From NCBI GenBank assembly GCA_910585075.1, contig CAJUED010000016.1:1-64000 (forward strand): 64,000 nt of DNA. The letters are read 5' to 3'. Each line of letters starts with the position of its first letter. The first letter of the stretch is position 1. The stretch is from an uncultured Lachnospiraceae bacterium (GTDB taxonomy: Bacteria; Bacillota; Clostridia; Lachnospirales; Lachnospiraceae). This document shows positions 34,017-41,819 of the stretch, one piece after another. The notes beneath the pieces were generated by a model. The model worked only from the letters and a program-made list of their open reading frames with translations. It was not told where the DNA came from and did not search any database. The translations under genes and the position numbers were made by a program.

Positions 34017-34522
34017 CAGCCTTTCCTTCCGCAGCACTTTTTATACTTTTTACCACTTCCACAGGGACATGGGTCATTGGGATAAATCTTATCGGGTTTT
34101 ACAATGGTGGTGGAAGATTTTTGCTCTCTGTAAAGAGCCTTTCTTTTTTCCTCATCATAGATTTCTTCCCACTCGGGCAGTTCATAAAGCCAGTCGGCGC
34201 CGGCCGCCACCATATTTTTATATAGCAGCTCCGTATCAAATCCCAGATTTACCTGAGTGTCTTCTTCCATTTCTTCTATGGGATTAGCCTCTTTTAAGCT
34301 ATCATTGATGCCATCCAAAAAGCCTGTCATTGTCATAATGTCAATCCCGTATTTTTCCGCCAGTTCCTTTACCGTACCGGTCACCACTTCATCCGGATTT
34401 TTTAAAAGCTCTGCGTAAATATCCTTTTCCTTCTGAAAATAATCAGACCAGAGTCTTTGCAAATCTCCCTTATTTGCTGTTTCCGAATAGGCCACATCCC
34501 GCCATTTTTTTAGCAATGCCAT
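34016..34522 (-). CDS. SEC-C metal-binding motif protein
   Basis: About 168 residues. The N-terminal 120 residues are helical and acidic (ALLKKWRDVAYSETANKGDLQRLW, KELAEKYGIDIMTMTGFLDGIN). The end is the zinc-binding SEC-C motif PNDPCPCGSGKKYKKCCGRKG, as at the C-terminus of SecA. Without the SecA motor it belongs to the free-standing group whose roles are unclear, perhaps ribosome or SecB contacts. Start at 34522 with GGAGG 8 bases upstream. It is coupled to the C_GCAxxG_C_C gene by an overlapping stop-start. Confidence 0.9.
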   Translation of the reverse strand: MALLKKWRDVAYSETANKGDLQRLWSDYFQKEKDIYAELLKNPDEVVTGTVKELAEKYGIDIMTMTGFLDGINDSLKEANPIEEMEEDTQVNLGFDTELLYKNMVAAGADWLYELPEWEEIYDEEKRKALYREQKSSTTIVKPDKIYPNDPCPCGSGKKYKKCCGRKG

Positions 34523-34682
34523 ACACAATTCCTCCTCACCTGCCATGGGCAGATTTTCCTACAAGTAATTCATAATAATAGACTTTGCATGTATTACATA
34601 TTTTATGTCCTACCGCAGTGCACGCTCGAAAAACCTCCGGTTTTCCTCGCTCCCGGGCTTCGCCCTATCACTCCGCAATCTG

Positions 34683-34711
34683 AAAAAAGCGACTGCGAGC
34701 AGTCGTTTTTT
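34683..34711. terminator. Bidirectional terminator
   Basis: CGACTGC (34690-34696) and GCAGTCG (34699-34705), flanked by six A and six T. Confidence 0.75.
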
Positions 34712-34902
34712 CATCTTCCTCCGTGGCACTGCTCACTGCCATCACGTATATTATATCTTAATTTATATAAAATGCAAATTTTTTTTAAAAAAATGAATAT
34801 AGCCGAATAAGCCGGGATTTGCAGGGTAATAATATTAATGTCAACGGATCCCCCTCCTTTGACAATGTGGGAAACCACGGATACGGCAGATAAATAAATA
34901 CT

Positions 34903-34928
34903 TATCCTCCCTGGAGGATATATCCTCC
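34903..34928. other. Chained palindromes of TATCCTCC/GGAGGATA
   Basis: TATCCTCC (34903), GGAGGATA (34913), TATCCTCC (34921) form two overlapping inverted repeats, one of them the perfect 16-bp GGAGGATATATCCTCC. Confidence 0.45.
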
Positions 34929-34933
34929 CCTAA

Positions 34934-34976
34934 AAAAGTCCATGGAAATGCGGTTGACGGATTTCCATGGACTTTT
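34934..34976. terminator. Terminator of the LysR gene
   Basis: Exact 16-bp arms AAAAGTCCATGGAAAT (34934-34949) and its complement (34961-34976), loop 11. Functional in both directions. Confidence 0.8.
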
Positions 34977-35028
34977 GCTATGCTTAAAAACCAATAATCC
35001 CGTTTGCAAAGCAGGCATTTGACGCTTT

Positions 35029-35943
35029 TTAAGGGATTTGGAACATAATTTCATTTCTTGTCGCCTTCCCCGCTGCTTCCAGAAATCGTTTTACGGTTTC
35101 CGAAGGCTGCGGTGAATGTAACAGGCCGTAAGGGATGCTGTGCTCCCATTCCACGGGGATTACCTTCAGCAGAGGATGCACCGTTGCCCATCCCGGGATT
35201 GCAAGCAGTATATCGTTACTGTTTTCACAGCGGTTAAAAATATTCATGCTGTAGAAATCAAAATCCACTATATTGATTTTGCTGTGATTCTGCCAGATAT
35301 CATCCCGCAGCCGATCTACATAATGGCTCCAGCCACGGTGCATTAAAAGCAGATTTTCACCATATAAATCCTGTATCTTTAACCGGTCCTTCTCCGCCAG
35401 TTTATGGTGTATGGATACCGCACAGCAAAATGGCTCCCGGGACAACTCAAGCCCTGTGCATCCCCGTACCTCCAACATGGTTTCATCAAAAATACCGCCC
35501 ACAATGTCAATATTCCTTCCAAGATTTGCAAGGATTTCTCTGGCGTTCTCCGGTGTATTCTCAAAAGGAACAATCTCAAATTTAATGCCCGGACAGAGCG
35601 CCTGAATCTTAGGCCACAGCCGCATCAGGAGCTGTGCCGGTGTCATGGGGGAACTGCCGATTCGAATAAGATTGGTGTCTTCCTGCATGGCATTTTTCGC
35701 TCTTGTGACGGAATCCTTGCAATATTGGATGATATATTTTGTATCCTGGTATAAGGACTTTCCCGCCTTCGTCAAAGTAAGTCCCCGGTGCGTCCGCTCA
35801 AACAACTTCAGATCCAACGCGCTTTCCAGCAGATTAATTTGCTTAATGACAGCGGTTGGAGTAATGTAGGATTCTTCCGCCGCTTTGTTAAAACTGCCCG
35901 CATCCGCTACACGCAAAAATGTTTCAAGTTGTGGATTATACAC
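35029..35943 (-). CDS. LysR-family transcriptional regulator
   Basis: About 304 residues. The N-terminal winged helix-turn-helix is LETFLRVADAGSFNKAAEESYITPTAVIKQINLLESALDLKLFERTHRGLTLTKAG, followed by a type 2 periplasmic-binding-like domain (LIRIGSSPMTPAQLLMRLWP, FCCAVSIHHKLAEKDRL). AGGAGG lies 2 bases before a first GTG (35949) and 8 bases before a second GTG (35943), so the second is the likelier start. No gene is divergent from it: the neighbours upstream are a GNAT gene on the same strand and a 130-base gap. Its target is therefore unknown. It ends at a strong bidirectional terminator. Confidence 0.9.
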   Translation of the reverse strand: MYNPQLETFLRVADAGSFNKAAEESYITPTAVIKQINLLESALDLKLFERTHRGLTLTKAGKSLYQDTKYIIQYCKDSVTRAKNAMQEDTNLIRIGSSPMTPAQLLMRLWPKIQALCPGIKFEIVPFENTPENAREILANLGRNIDIVGGIFDETMLEVRGCTGLELSREPFCCAVSIHHKLAEKDRLKIQDLYGENLLLMHRGWSHYVDRLRDDIWQNHSKINIVDFDFYSMNIFNRCENSNDILLAIPGWATVHPLLKVIPVEWEHSIPYGLLHSPQPSETVKRFLEAAGKATRNEIMFQIP

Positions 35944-36071
35944 TGGCACAGCCTCCTTTGGATTTAGTTGTAACCATTATACCACCCTTTGGGAGATTAT
36001 GTAAATCAGCTTATCCTTCCGGCCACAGGCTGTATAATATCTGATTCCTTGGACTTTCATAATTTATCGAT

Positions 36072-36659
36072 TTATACCCCTGTCTCCACAAAATGGACAG
36101 CGGAACGCTCCCAATATTTTTTATAAACCCAATCCTCCGGTTCGTCAAAATTCAGCTGATACATGCGGAAGGTAACCAATATGTCTTTAGGCTGCCATTG
36201 TTCTTCATAGGAATACCGGTATTTCATTCCCAAGCGTTTCATCACACTACCGCTTTTCGGATTATTGATATCATGGGTGGCTGTGATATATGGAATTCCA
36301 TCCCTTTTCAGCTGTTCAATAACTGCCTTACATGCCTCCGTAACAATTCCCCTGTGCCAAAATTCCTTCCGAAGTCCATAACCTAAATCATTCCCGTCAT
36401 GGACTTCAACATTGACGTACCCCATCGGATAATTGTCATCTTTCAGGCAAATGGCATAATGGTACGAAAAATATTCCCCATGCCTTTCTTGGATTTGCTT
36501 TTTATATACCGCCTTTGCTTCCTCCATGGATTTAAGTGGAAACCATGGCAAAAATTGATTCACTTCTTCATCACTGTAGATTTCATAGAATGCCTCTAAA
36601 TCGCTTTCCGCAAATTCCCGCAATATAAGCCGCTCTGTTTCAAGTATTGGCGTATTCAT
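36072..36659 (-). CDS. GNAT acetyltransferase, RimJ/RimL type
   Basis: 195 residues. It begins TPILETERLILREFAESDLEAFYEI, the usual start of RimJ/RimL-like N-acetyltransferases. The acetyl-CoA part includes MGYVNVEVHDGNDLGYGLRKEFWHRGIVTEACKAVIEQLKRDGIPYITATHDINNPKSGSVMKRLGM, where GIVTEA and NNPKSGSVMKRLGM match the cofactor loop and the C-terminal substrate strand of the family. Substrate cannot be deduced: ribosomal protein or small amine are both common. GGAGG lies 5 bases before the ATG. The gene stands alone. Confidence 0.9.
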   Translation of the reverse strand: MNTPILETERLILREFAESDLEAFYEIYSDEEVNQFLPWFPLKSMEEAKAVYKKQIQERHGEYFSYHYAICLKDDNYPMGYVNVEVHDGNDLGYGLRKEFWHRGIVTEACKAVIEQLKRDGIPYITATHDINNPKSGSVMKRLGMKYRYSYEEQWQPKDILVTFRMYQLNFDEPEDWVYKKYWERSAVHFVETGV

Positions 36660-36768
36660 TTTTCCTCCCTGCAGTTTTCTTAGATTACCCTGTCGTCTTC
36701 CCTCAACACAAATGATATTGCATAAGTATCAGTTCCTGACGGTTGGCAAACGTCCCGGAGCAAATTTT

Positions 36769-37371
36769 TTACACAATTTGAACCTTCAATAATCTGGCAA
36801 GCTCCGCTGCCTGGTATATATTCACTTTTGCTCCCGCCAGCTCCGTAAATGTATCGGAAATCATCAGATTAGTAATCGTACAATCTGACAGGTCAATTCC
36901 TTTTAGTTTCGTCTTAAAAAAATCCACACCGGTAAAATTAACGTTATGAAATATGGGTTTTTTCAATTTGGCCTCTGAAAAAAAGCTCTGTTCCATATTA
37001 CAGTCTGATGCTGAGGTATTCTCCCAGAGCGTGGATACATAATTGCAGTACAGGCAGCTGCAGTTCTCCATTTCCATGTTTTTCAATAAGGCGGATGCAA
37101 ATATGCTGCCGTCCATTTTGCAATTTAAGAATTTACCGTTTCTAAAATACGCATTTTGAAAACTGCAATTGCTCAAATCACAGCCATCAAACACCACTTC
37201 CAAAAATTCACCGTCGTCAAATACATTATCCGAAATCCTGCACTTCATGAACTGCACATTCTCAAACATTACTTTTTTTGCATCCATCCCGCTGACGCTT
37301 TCCTTTTCAAACGCTTTCTGTTCTATAGCGGTTTCCATTTCAATGGCATGAATGATTTCATCATATAGCAA
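36769..37371 (-). CDS. Pentapeptide-repeat-like protein
   Basis: About 200 residues with degenerate pentapeptide repeats of the A(D/N)LXX type, for example VVFDGCDLSNCSFQNAYFRNGKFLNCKMDGSIFASALLKNMEMENC and HNVNFTGVDFFKTKLKGIDLSDCTITN. This predicts a right-handed quadrilateral beta-helix. There is no signal peptide. The start is uncertain: the frame is open to a stop near 37435, with a GTG at 37425 that lacks a ribosome site. A TTG at 37371 has AGGGAG 8 bases upstream and is my choice. Pentapeptide proteins include DNA mimics that protect gyrase, but many have no known function. Confidence 0.75.
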   Translation of the reverse strand: MLYDEIIHAIEMETAIEQKAFEKESVSGMDAKKVMFENVQFMKCRISDNVFDDGEFLEVVFDGCDLSNCSFQNAYFRNGKFLNCKMDGSIFASALLKNMEMENCSCLYCNYVSTLWENTSASDCNMEQSFFSEAKLKKPIFHNVNFTGVDFFKTKLKGIDLSDCTITNLMISDTFTELAGAKVNIYQAAELARLLKVQIV

Positions 37372-37547
37372 TTCGCCGTCTCCCTCCCGATTCCGTAGAT
37401 TTTCCAATGCGCGCCAGAAGCACACGGTTTCAGGTTACGCCTTTTGTTCCGCCGCCTTCTCATTCCCGCCTTCTGTCGATGCTGATTTTCATTATAGCAG
37501 AACACCCTATTTTGTAAAAGAACCTTCCATAAGGATTTTCCATCCCT

Positions 37548-37579
37548 GTAACAGTTCAGCCTTCCGGCTTCACTGTTAC
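37548..37579. repeat. GTAACAG inverted repeat at the AraC gene end
   Basis: GTAACAG (37548) and CTGTTAC (37573-37579) flank GCC/GGC arms. It overlaps the stop codon of the AraC-family gene. A related inverted repeat lies at 10889-10917. Confidence 0.45.
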
Positions 37580-38440
37580 CATCCCCCGATACTGCTTTGG
37601 CGTATAGCCCACATACTTCTTAAACTGCCTGTTAAAATTGGATAAATTCTGAAAACCACAGGCAAATGCAATCTCTAAAGACGGTGCCGGCGAATTGCGC
37701 AGCATCTCGCAGGCAAGCTTGATTCGAAGCTGGATGATATACTCCATTGCGCTGACCCCTACCATTTTCTTAAAGCGGTACATAAAATAACTTTTACTTA
37801 AGTGTGCCATCCCGGCCAATTGTTCTATGCTGATAGCTTCCCTGTAGTTTAAATTGATAAAAACAAGGGTCTCACGGATGCTTTCCATCTGCCGCTCGTC
37901 CTGATTTTTCACGGTGACAATACAGCTATTTTCTTCAAGCAGCCAAAGGAAACGAAGCAGCTCGCTTTTCATATGCAAGTCCGCAATCGCGGTATTCTCT
38001 TTGACGCAGTCAAAAATCTGTTCTATGCACCTCTGCATTTCCTCATAAGCTTTATGTTCCTTAGATATCGGCACGATAACCTCCCGGTTTCCATTGATGA
38101 TCGGTTCCATGCAGGAAATCCCGCACCGTTCTTCCTTTCCAATCCCCAAAAGCTCCGTCCTGAATACCAGCGTATTGTAAACCTGCTTATCCCCCTTATA
38201 TGGATAGAGCGCATGGAGCGTGTTAGGCGGAATCAATATAATATCGCCGGCATCCGCTGTAAATTTATCCTCCCCACAGGTAAACTCACTTCTGCCGCTG
38301 ACAATATAGTTCAGTTCAAATTCATTGTGCCAGTGCAGCGGCACCAGGGGAAACCTGTCAGGAACCCTGCATTCAAAGAAATCATAGGGGATTCTCACTG
38401 ATCCGTGTTTTCTTTTTTCTTTTGAAGATAAATTATTCAT
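37556..38440 (-). CDS. AraC-family regulator with cupin sensor
   Basis: About 294 residues. The N-terminal cupin region contains VPLHWHNEFELNYIVSGRSEFTCGEDKFTADAGDIILIPPNTLHALYPY, a sugar-binding-type fold. The C-terminal 100 residues hold two helix-turn-helix units (SIEQLAGMAHLSKSYFMYRFKKMVGVSAMEYIIQLRIKLACEML and SLEIAFACGFQNLSNFNRQFKKYVGYTPKQYR). It is divergent from the GH13 gene at 38711 with 270 bases between, so control of that sugar hydrolase is likely. The ATG at 38440 has AAGGG 6 bases upstream. The 3' end includes a strong inverted repeat. Confidence 0.92.
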   Translation of the reverse strand: MNNLSSKEKRKHGSVRIPYDFFECRVPDRFPLVPLHWHNEFELNYIVSGRSEFTCGEDKFTADAGDIILIPPNTLHALYPYKGDKQVYNTLVFRTELLGIGKEERCGISCMEPIINGNREVIVPISKEHKAYEEMQRCIEQIFDCVKENTAIADLHMKSELLRFLWLLEENSCIVTVKNQDERQMESIRETLVFINLNYREAISIEQLAGMAHLSKSYFMYRFKKMVGVSAMEYIIQLRIKLACEMLRNSPAPSLEIAFACGFQNLSNFNRQFKKYVGYTPKQYRGMVTVKPEG

Positions 38441-38710
38441 ACTTGCCCTTTCCAAAATCACACAGAAACCCTCTATCCATAATTACCGTTCCTCCACTCC
38501 GGCCGCTTTGTCAGATAAATATCCCCATCACCCTGCCTCCACTTTGCCCCGTCGAAAGCCGGTTTCTGCCTGACTCTAAAAATCCTGTAAAGTATTATAG
38601 TATTGTTTTTCAGTATTATATCAGTTGTATCTAAAATAATTTAGGATTATTATATCATTATAGAAAGCAGATATAAACCAAAAGACAGACAATTGAAAGG
38701 AGTTTTTCAA

Positions 38711-40249
38711 ATGGCAAAGTGGCTTGACAACGCAATTTTTTATGAAATCTATCCCCAGTCCTTTAAGGACACCAACAGTGACGGTATTGGCGATTTTAAC
38801 GGGATTATCGAGAAGCTGGATTACATCAAGGAGCTTGGATGTAATGCGCTCTGGATCAACCCCTGTTTCGAGTCTCCCTTTGGAGATGCAGGGTATGATG
38901 TGGCGGATTATTGCAAGACAGCTCCCCGTTACGGCACCAACGCTGACTTAAAACGTCTTTTTGACGAAGTACATAAGCGGGATATGCATATTCTCCTTGA
39001 CCTGGTTCCCGGACATACTTCCGTGGAGCATCCCTGGTTTAAGGAATCCATGAAACCTGAGCGGAACGAATTTACGGACCGCTATGTCTGGACTGACAGT
39101 ATCTGGGAAGCGCCTGAGGGTATGGGAAGCCTGCGCGCTATCTCCGACAGGGACGGCTCCTGCGCCGTGAATTTCTTTTCCAACCAGCCATCCTTAAACT
39201 ATGGTTTCTACAAGGTAGAACGCCCCTGGCAGCAGCCTATGGATGCACCCGGCCCGAAAGCAACGGTGGAAGCTCTCAAAGATGTTATGCGTTTCTGGCT
39301 TACCATGGGCTGTGATGGTTTCCGTGTGGATATGGCGGGCTCCCTTGTAAAGAATGATGAGGAAGGCAAAGGCACCGTAAAGCTCTGGCAGGGTATTCGC
39401 GCTTTCCTGGATGAGGAATTCCCTGACGCAGCCATGGTATCCGAATGGAGCATCCCCCAGAACTCCTTATCGGGCGGATTCCATATGGACTTCATCCTGT
39501 TCCACGGTCCCGACCATCCAAACAACCTGTTCCGCTCTCCCGAGCCATTCTTTGCAAGCCGCGGAAAAGGCGATATTTCAAAATTTGTGAAAAAATATAA
39601 AGAGGATTACGAGAAGACAGCACGCAAGGGCCTTATCTGTATTCCTTCCGGTAACCATGACGTGGACCGTATTGCAAGACATCTCCACGGCGACGAGCTG
39701 AAATTTGCCTTTGCATTCCTGCTCACCATGCCCGGCGCGCCTTTCATTTACTATGGGGACGAAATCGGCATGCGCTATGTGGAAGGGCTTAACTCCGTAG
39801 AGGGTGGCTACAACAGAACCGGTTCCCGTTCCCCTATGCAGTGGGATGACGGCGTAAACGCTGGCTTCAGCCTTGCAAGCAAAGAAAAGCTCTATATCCC
39901 CATGGATGAAAGCGAGGATCGTCCTACCGTACAGAATCAGATGGCTGATGAATCCTCTCTCTACCATGAGGTAAAGAGACTGATTACAGTGCGTCAGGCT
40001 CATCCTGCACTTCAGAGCAAAGGGGAGGTTGATTTCCTTTATGCGGAAGAAAATGCTTATCCTCTCGCTTACCTTCGAAGCGCAGGGGATGAAAAGATAC
40101 TGGTTATCTTAAATCCCTCTGAAAAGGATACAAGCTTTGACTGTGCTTATTCCCTGGGAAATGAATTGTACGCATTTGGCGGTAAAATGAGCGCTGCCGA
40201 TGGCAAGATTACGGTTCCTGCAAAGTCATTTGCATTCTATCAGGTCTGA
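38711..40249 (+). CDS. GH13 alpha-glucosidase/amylase-type enzyme
   Basis: About 512 residues, cytoplasmic (no signal). GH13 conserved regions: FYEIYPQSFKDTNSDGIGDFNGIIEKLDYIKELG at the start, DLVPGHTSVEHPWFKES (region I), MGCDGFRVDMAGSLV (nucleophile Asp), MVSEWSIPQNSL (acid Glu), and IPSGNHDVDRIARHL (region IV). The N-terminal order and the C-terminal beta domain resemble oligo-1,6-glucosidase/trehalose-hydrolase-like enzymes, but regions II and III differ, so the substrate is open. AAGGAG lies 8 bases before the ATG at 38711; a frame from 38693 starts inside that site. It is divergent from the AraC gene, its likely regulator. Confidence 0.92.
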   Translation: MAKWLDNAIFYEIYPQSFKDTNSDGIGDFNGIIEKLDYIKELGCNALWINPCFESPFGDAGYDVADYCKTAPRYGTNADLKRLFDEVHKRDMHILLDLVPGHTSVEHPWFKESMKPERNEFTDRYVWTDSIWEAPEGMGSLRAISDRDGSCAVNFFSNQPSLNYGFYKVERPWQQPMDAPGPKATVEALKDVMRFWLTMGCDGFRVDMAGSLVKNDEEGKGTVKLWQGIRAFLDEEFPDAAMVSEWSIPQNSLSGGFHMDFILFHGPDHPNNLFRSPEPFFASRGKGDISKFVKKYKEDYEKTARKGLICIPSGNHDVDRIARHLHGDELKFAFAFLLTMPGAPFIYYGDEIGMRYVEGLNSVEGGYNRTGSRSPMQWDDGVNAGFSLASKEKLYIPMDESEDRPTVQNQMADESSLYHEVKRLITVRQAHPALQSKGEVDFLYAEENAYPLAYLRSAGDEKILVILNPSEKDTSFDCAYSLGNELYAFGGKMSAADGKITVPAKSFAFYQV

Positions 40250-40303
40250 TATAAACCACTGATGTCTGCCGTCAGCAGACATATAATCAAAGCCGTAAGG
40301 CAA

Positions 40304-40390
40304 AATCGAGCAGGGAAGGTTCTTTCCCTACTCGCCGTGCAGGCCGCCTGCTGTAACGCAGCAAATTTCCATATGCGGCCCTGTGCATAA
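40304..40390 (+). ncRNA. Structured intergenic element, copy A
   Basis: Stem 1: CGAG-AGGGAA pairs with TTCCCT-CTCG around GGTTC. Stem 2: GGCCGC with GCGGCC, enclosing stem 3 TGCTG/CAGCA. Copy B at 45758-45847 keeps all three stems with different bases in stem 3. It lies between convergent genes; strand assignment is arbitrary. Confidence 0.55.
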
Positions 40391-40496
40391 AAACGAGGCT
40401 GTCGCAGTAAGAATAATAGATACAAGATATATGAATATCTGACTTTCAGAAATGCAATATCCTGTATACAGTTTTCTTAATGCGACAGTCTCGTTT
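40391..40496. mobile_element. MITE-like element (106 bp)
   Basis: Terminal inverted repeats of 23 bases at 40391-40413 and 40474-40496, AAACGAG(G/A)CTGTCGCA(G/T)TAAGAA, differing at two positions, with 60 bases inside and no open frame. I see no clear target duplication. Ends of the type GAGGCTGTCGCA resemble those of IS-derived elements in Clostridia. It may instead act as a long bidirectional terminator hairpin between the convergent GH13 and AI-2E genes. Confidence 0.5.
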
Positions 40497-40537
40497 CTTT
40501 AGTAATACACAAAATTTCTATACATTCATGAATCTTA

Positions 40538-41785
40538 CTACTTATTCCGTCCTGACTTATTCTTATCTGACCGGCTTTTACTTAAATTGTTTTTATTTAT
40601 ATGGCTGCTTTCCGTATCGCCATTGCTTATACTGCTATTGTTTACTATCTTCGCCGCATTTCTCTTATTTACACTCTCCCGAAGCAGCGCATAACCCGTT
40701 GACATTAAGGGAATAAACATCAGCATTCCGCTGACGCCAAATAAGCTGCCGCCCACGCTCACCGCCATCAGTACCCATATGGAAGGCAGACCCACAGAGT
40801 TTCCCACTACCTTGGGATAAATCAAGTTTCCCTCTATCTGCTGCAACACCAAAAACAGCACCACAAACCCAAGAGCCTGGACGGGATTATTAATCAAAAT
40901 CATAAAAGCCCCCACAGCACATCCGATAAAGGCCCCCACAATGGGAATCAGCGCCGTAACCGCAATCAACACGCCCACCATAAGAGCATAGGGCATCCGG
41001 AAAATACTCATGGAAATCACGAACATTGTGCCTAAAATCACCGCCTCAAGGCACTGGCCTGTGATAAAGCTGCTGAAATTCTTATATAAAAGGCTGCAAA
41101 TCTCCAAAACCTTCTCTCCCACGGCCTCGGGCAGATATGCGGTGATGATCCGTTTTCCCTGATTTCCAAGCCGCTCCTTCTGGGCTAAAATATAAAGGGC
41201 AAAAACAAAACCAATTACGCCGTTTACCACGCCCGATATAATGCTGCCCGCCACCGTAAAAGTGGAATTAAGCACATTGCCTGCGCCGCCGTTTTTCAGG
41301 AAGAAATAAATATTTTCTACCAAACCGTCCCAATTTATTTCCGTTTCTTCCAGCCTGCTCACCCACTCCACCAGCGCCGGTTCATTTTTAGCCAGTAATT
41401 CAACTTCCACCATCAACTGCTCCATAAAAACCGGAACCTTTTTCCCGATTTCCGAAGCAGTCAACGCCATCTGGGGCAGAACCATTCCAAAAACCACCGC
41501 AAAAACCAGCACGATCAGAACAATGGAAAGCACCATGCTCAAGGGCCGTTTCAGTTTCCCGGCCGCCTTTCCCTTCCAGGCCTTTAAAAGCTTATCCTCA
41601 ATAGCCTTCATTAAAATATTCAGGATGAAGGCAATCACACCCCCATAGATAAAGGGCTTAAAAATATCCACTACAAAAGCAATCCCTGCCATAACCTGCG
41701 CGCTATAAATAATCGCCAGCACCAGCACTGCCCCAAATATCATTATATTTCTGATTTGTTTCATTTTTTCTTTGCTAAACTCCAT
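40538..41785 (-). CDS. AI-2E-family transporter-like permease
   Basis: 415 residues with about seven or eight membrane helices. It matches the AI-2E/YdiK-type permease family: an N-terminal hydrophobic pair (MIFGAVLVLAIIYSAQVMAGIAFVVDIFKPFIYGGVIAFILN), a central soluble part with KNFSSFITGQCLEAVILG, and the C-terminal FLVLQQIEGNLIYPKVVGNSVGLPSIWVLMAVSVGG, where QxxExNxIxPxVxG is the best family signature. Transport of AI-2 is not demonstrated for most members; some act as sodium/proton antiporters. The tail is rich in Asn, Ser and Lys. AGGAGG lies 7 bases before the ATG. It follows the GT2-winged-helix gene by 34 bases, likely one operon. Confidence 0.9.
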   Translation of the reverse strand: MEFSKEKMKQIRNIMIFGAVLVLAIIYSAQVMAGIAFVVDIFKPFIYGGVIAFILNILMKAIEDKLLKAWKGKAAGKLKRPLSMVLSIVLIVLVFAVVFGMVLPQMALTASEIGKKVPVFMEQLMVEVELLAKNEPALVEWVSRLEETEINWDGLVENIYFFLKNGGAGNVLNSTFTVAGSIISGVVNGVIGFVFALYILAQKERLGNQGKRIITAYLPEAVGEKVLEICSLLYKNFSSFITGQCLEAVILGTMFVISMSIFRMPYALMVGVLIAVTALIPIVGAFIGCAVGAFMILINNPVQALGFVVLFLVLQQIEGNLIYPKVVGNSVGLPSIWVLMAVSVGGSLFGVSGMLMFIPLMSTGYALLRESVNKRNAAKIVNNSSISNGDTESSHINKNNLSKSRSDKNKSGRNK

Positions 41786-41819
41786 ATTTAGTACCTCCTG
41801 AAAGATTCGCCTGAAAGGC

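Larger units (their letters stand above)
34523..35028. other. Gene-free 506-bp region with hairpins and palindromes
   Basis: It contains two bidirectional terminators (34683-34711 and 34934-34976), a chained palindrome (34903-34928) and a short open frame (34789-34893) that ends NGSPSFDNVGNHGYGR but has no start codon or ribosome site. No gene is called. Confidence 0.5.
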
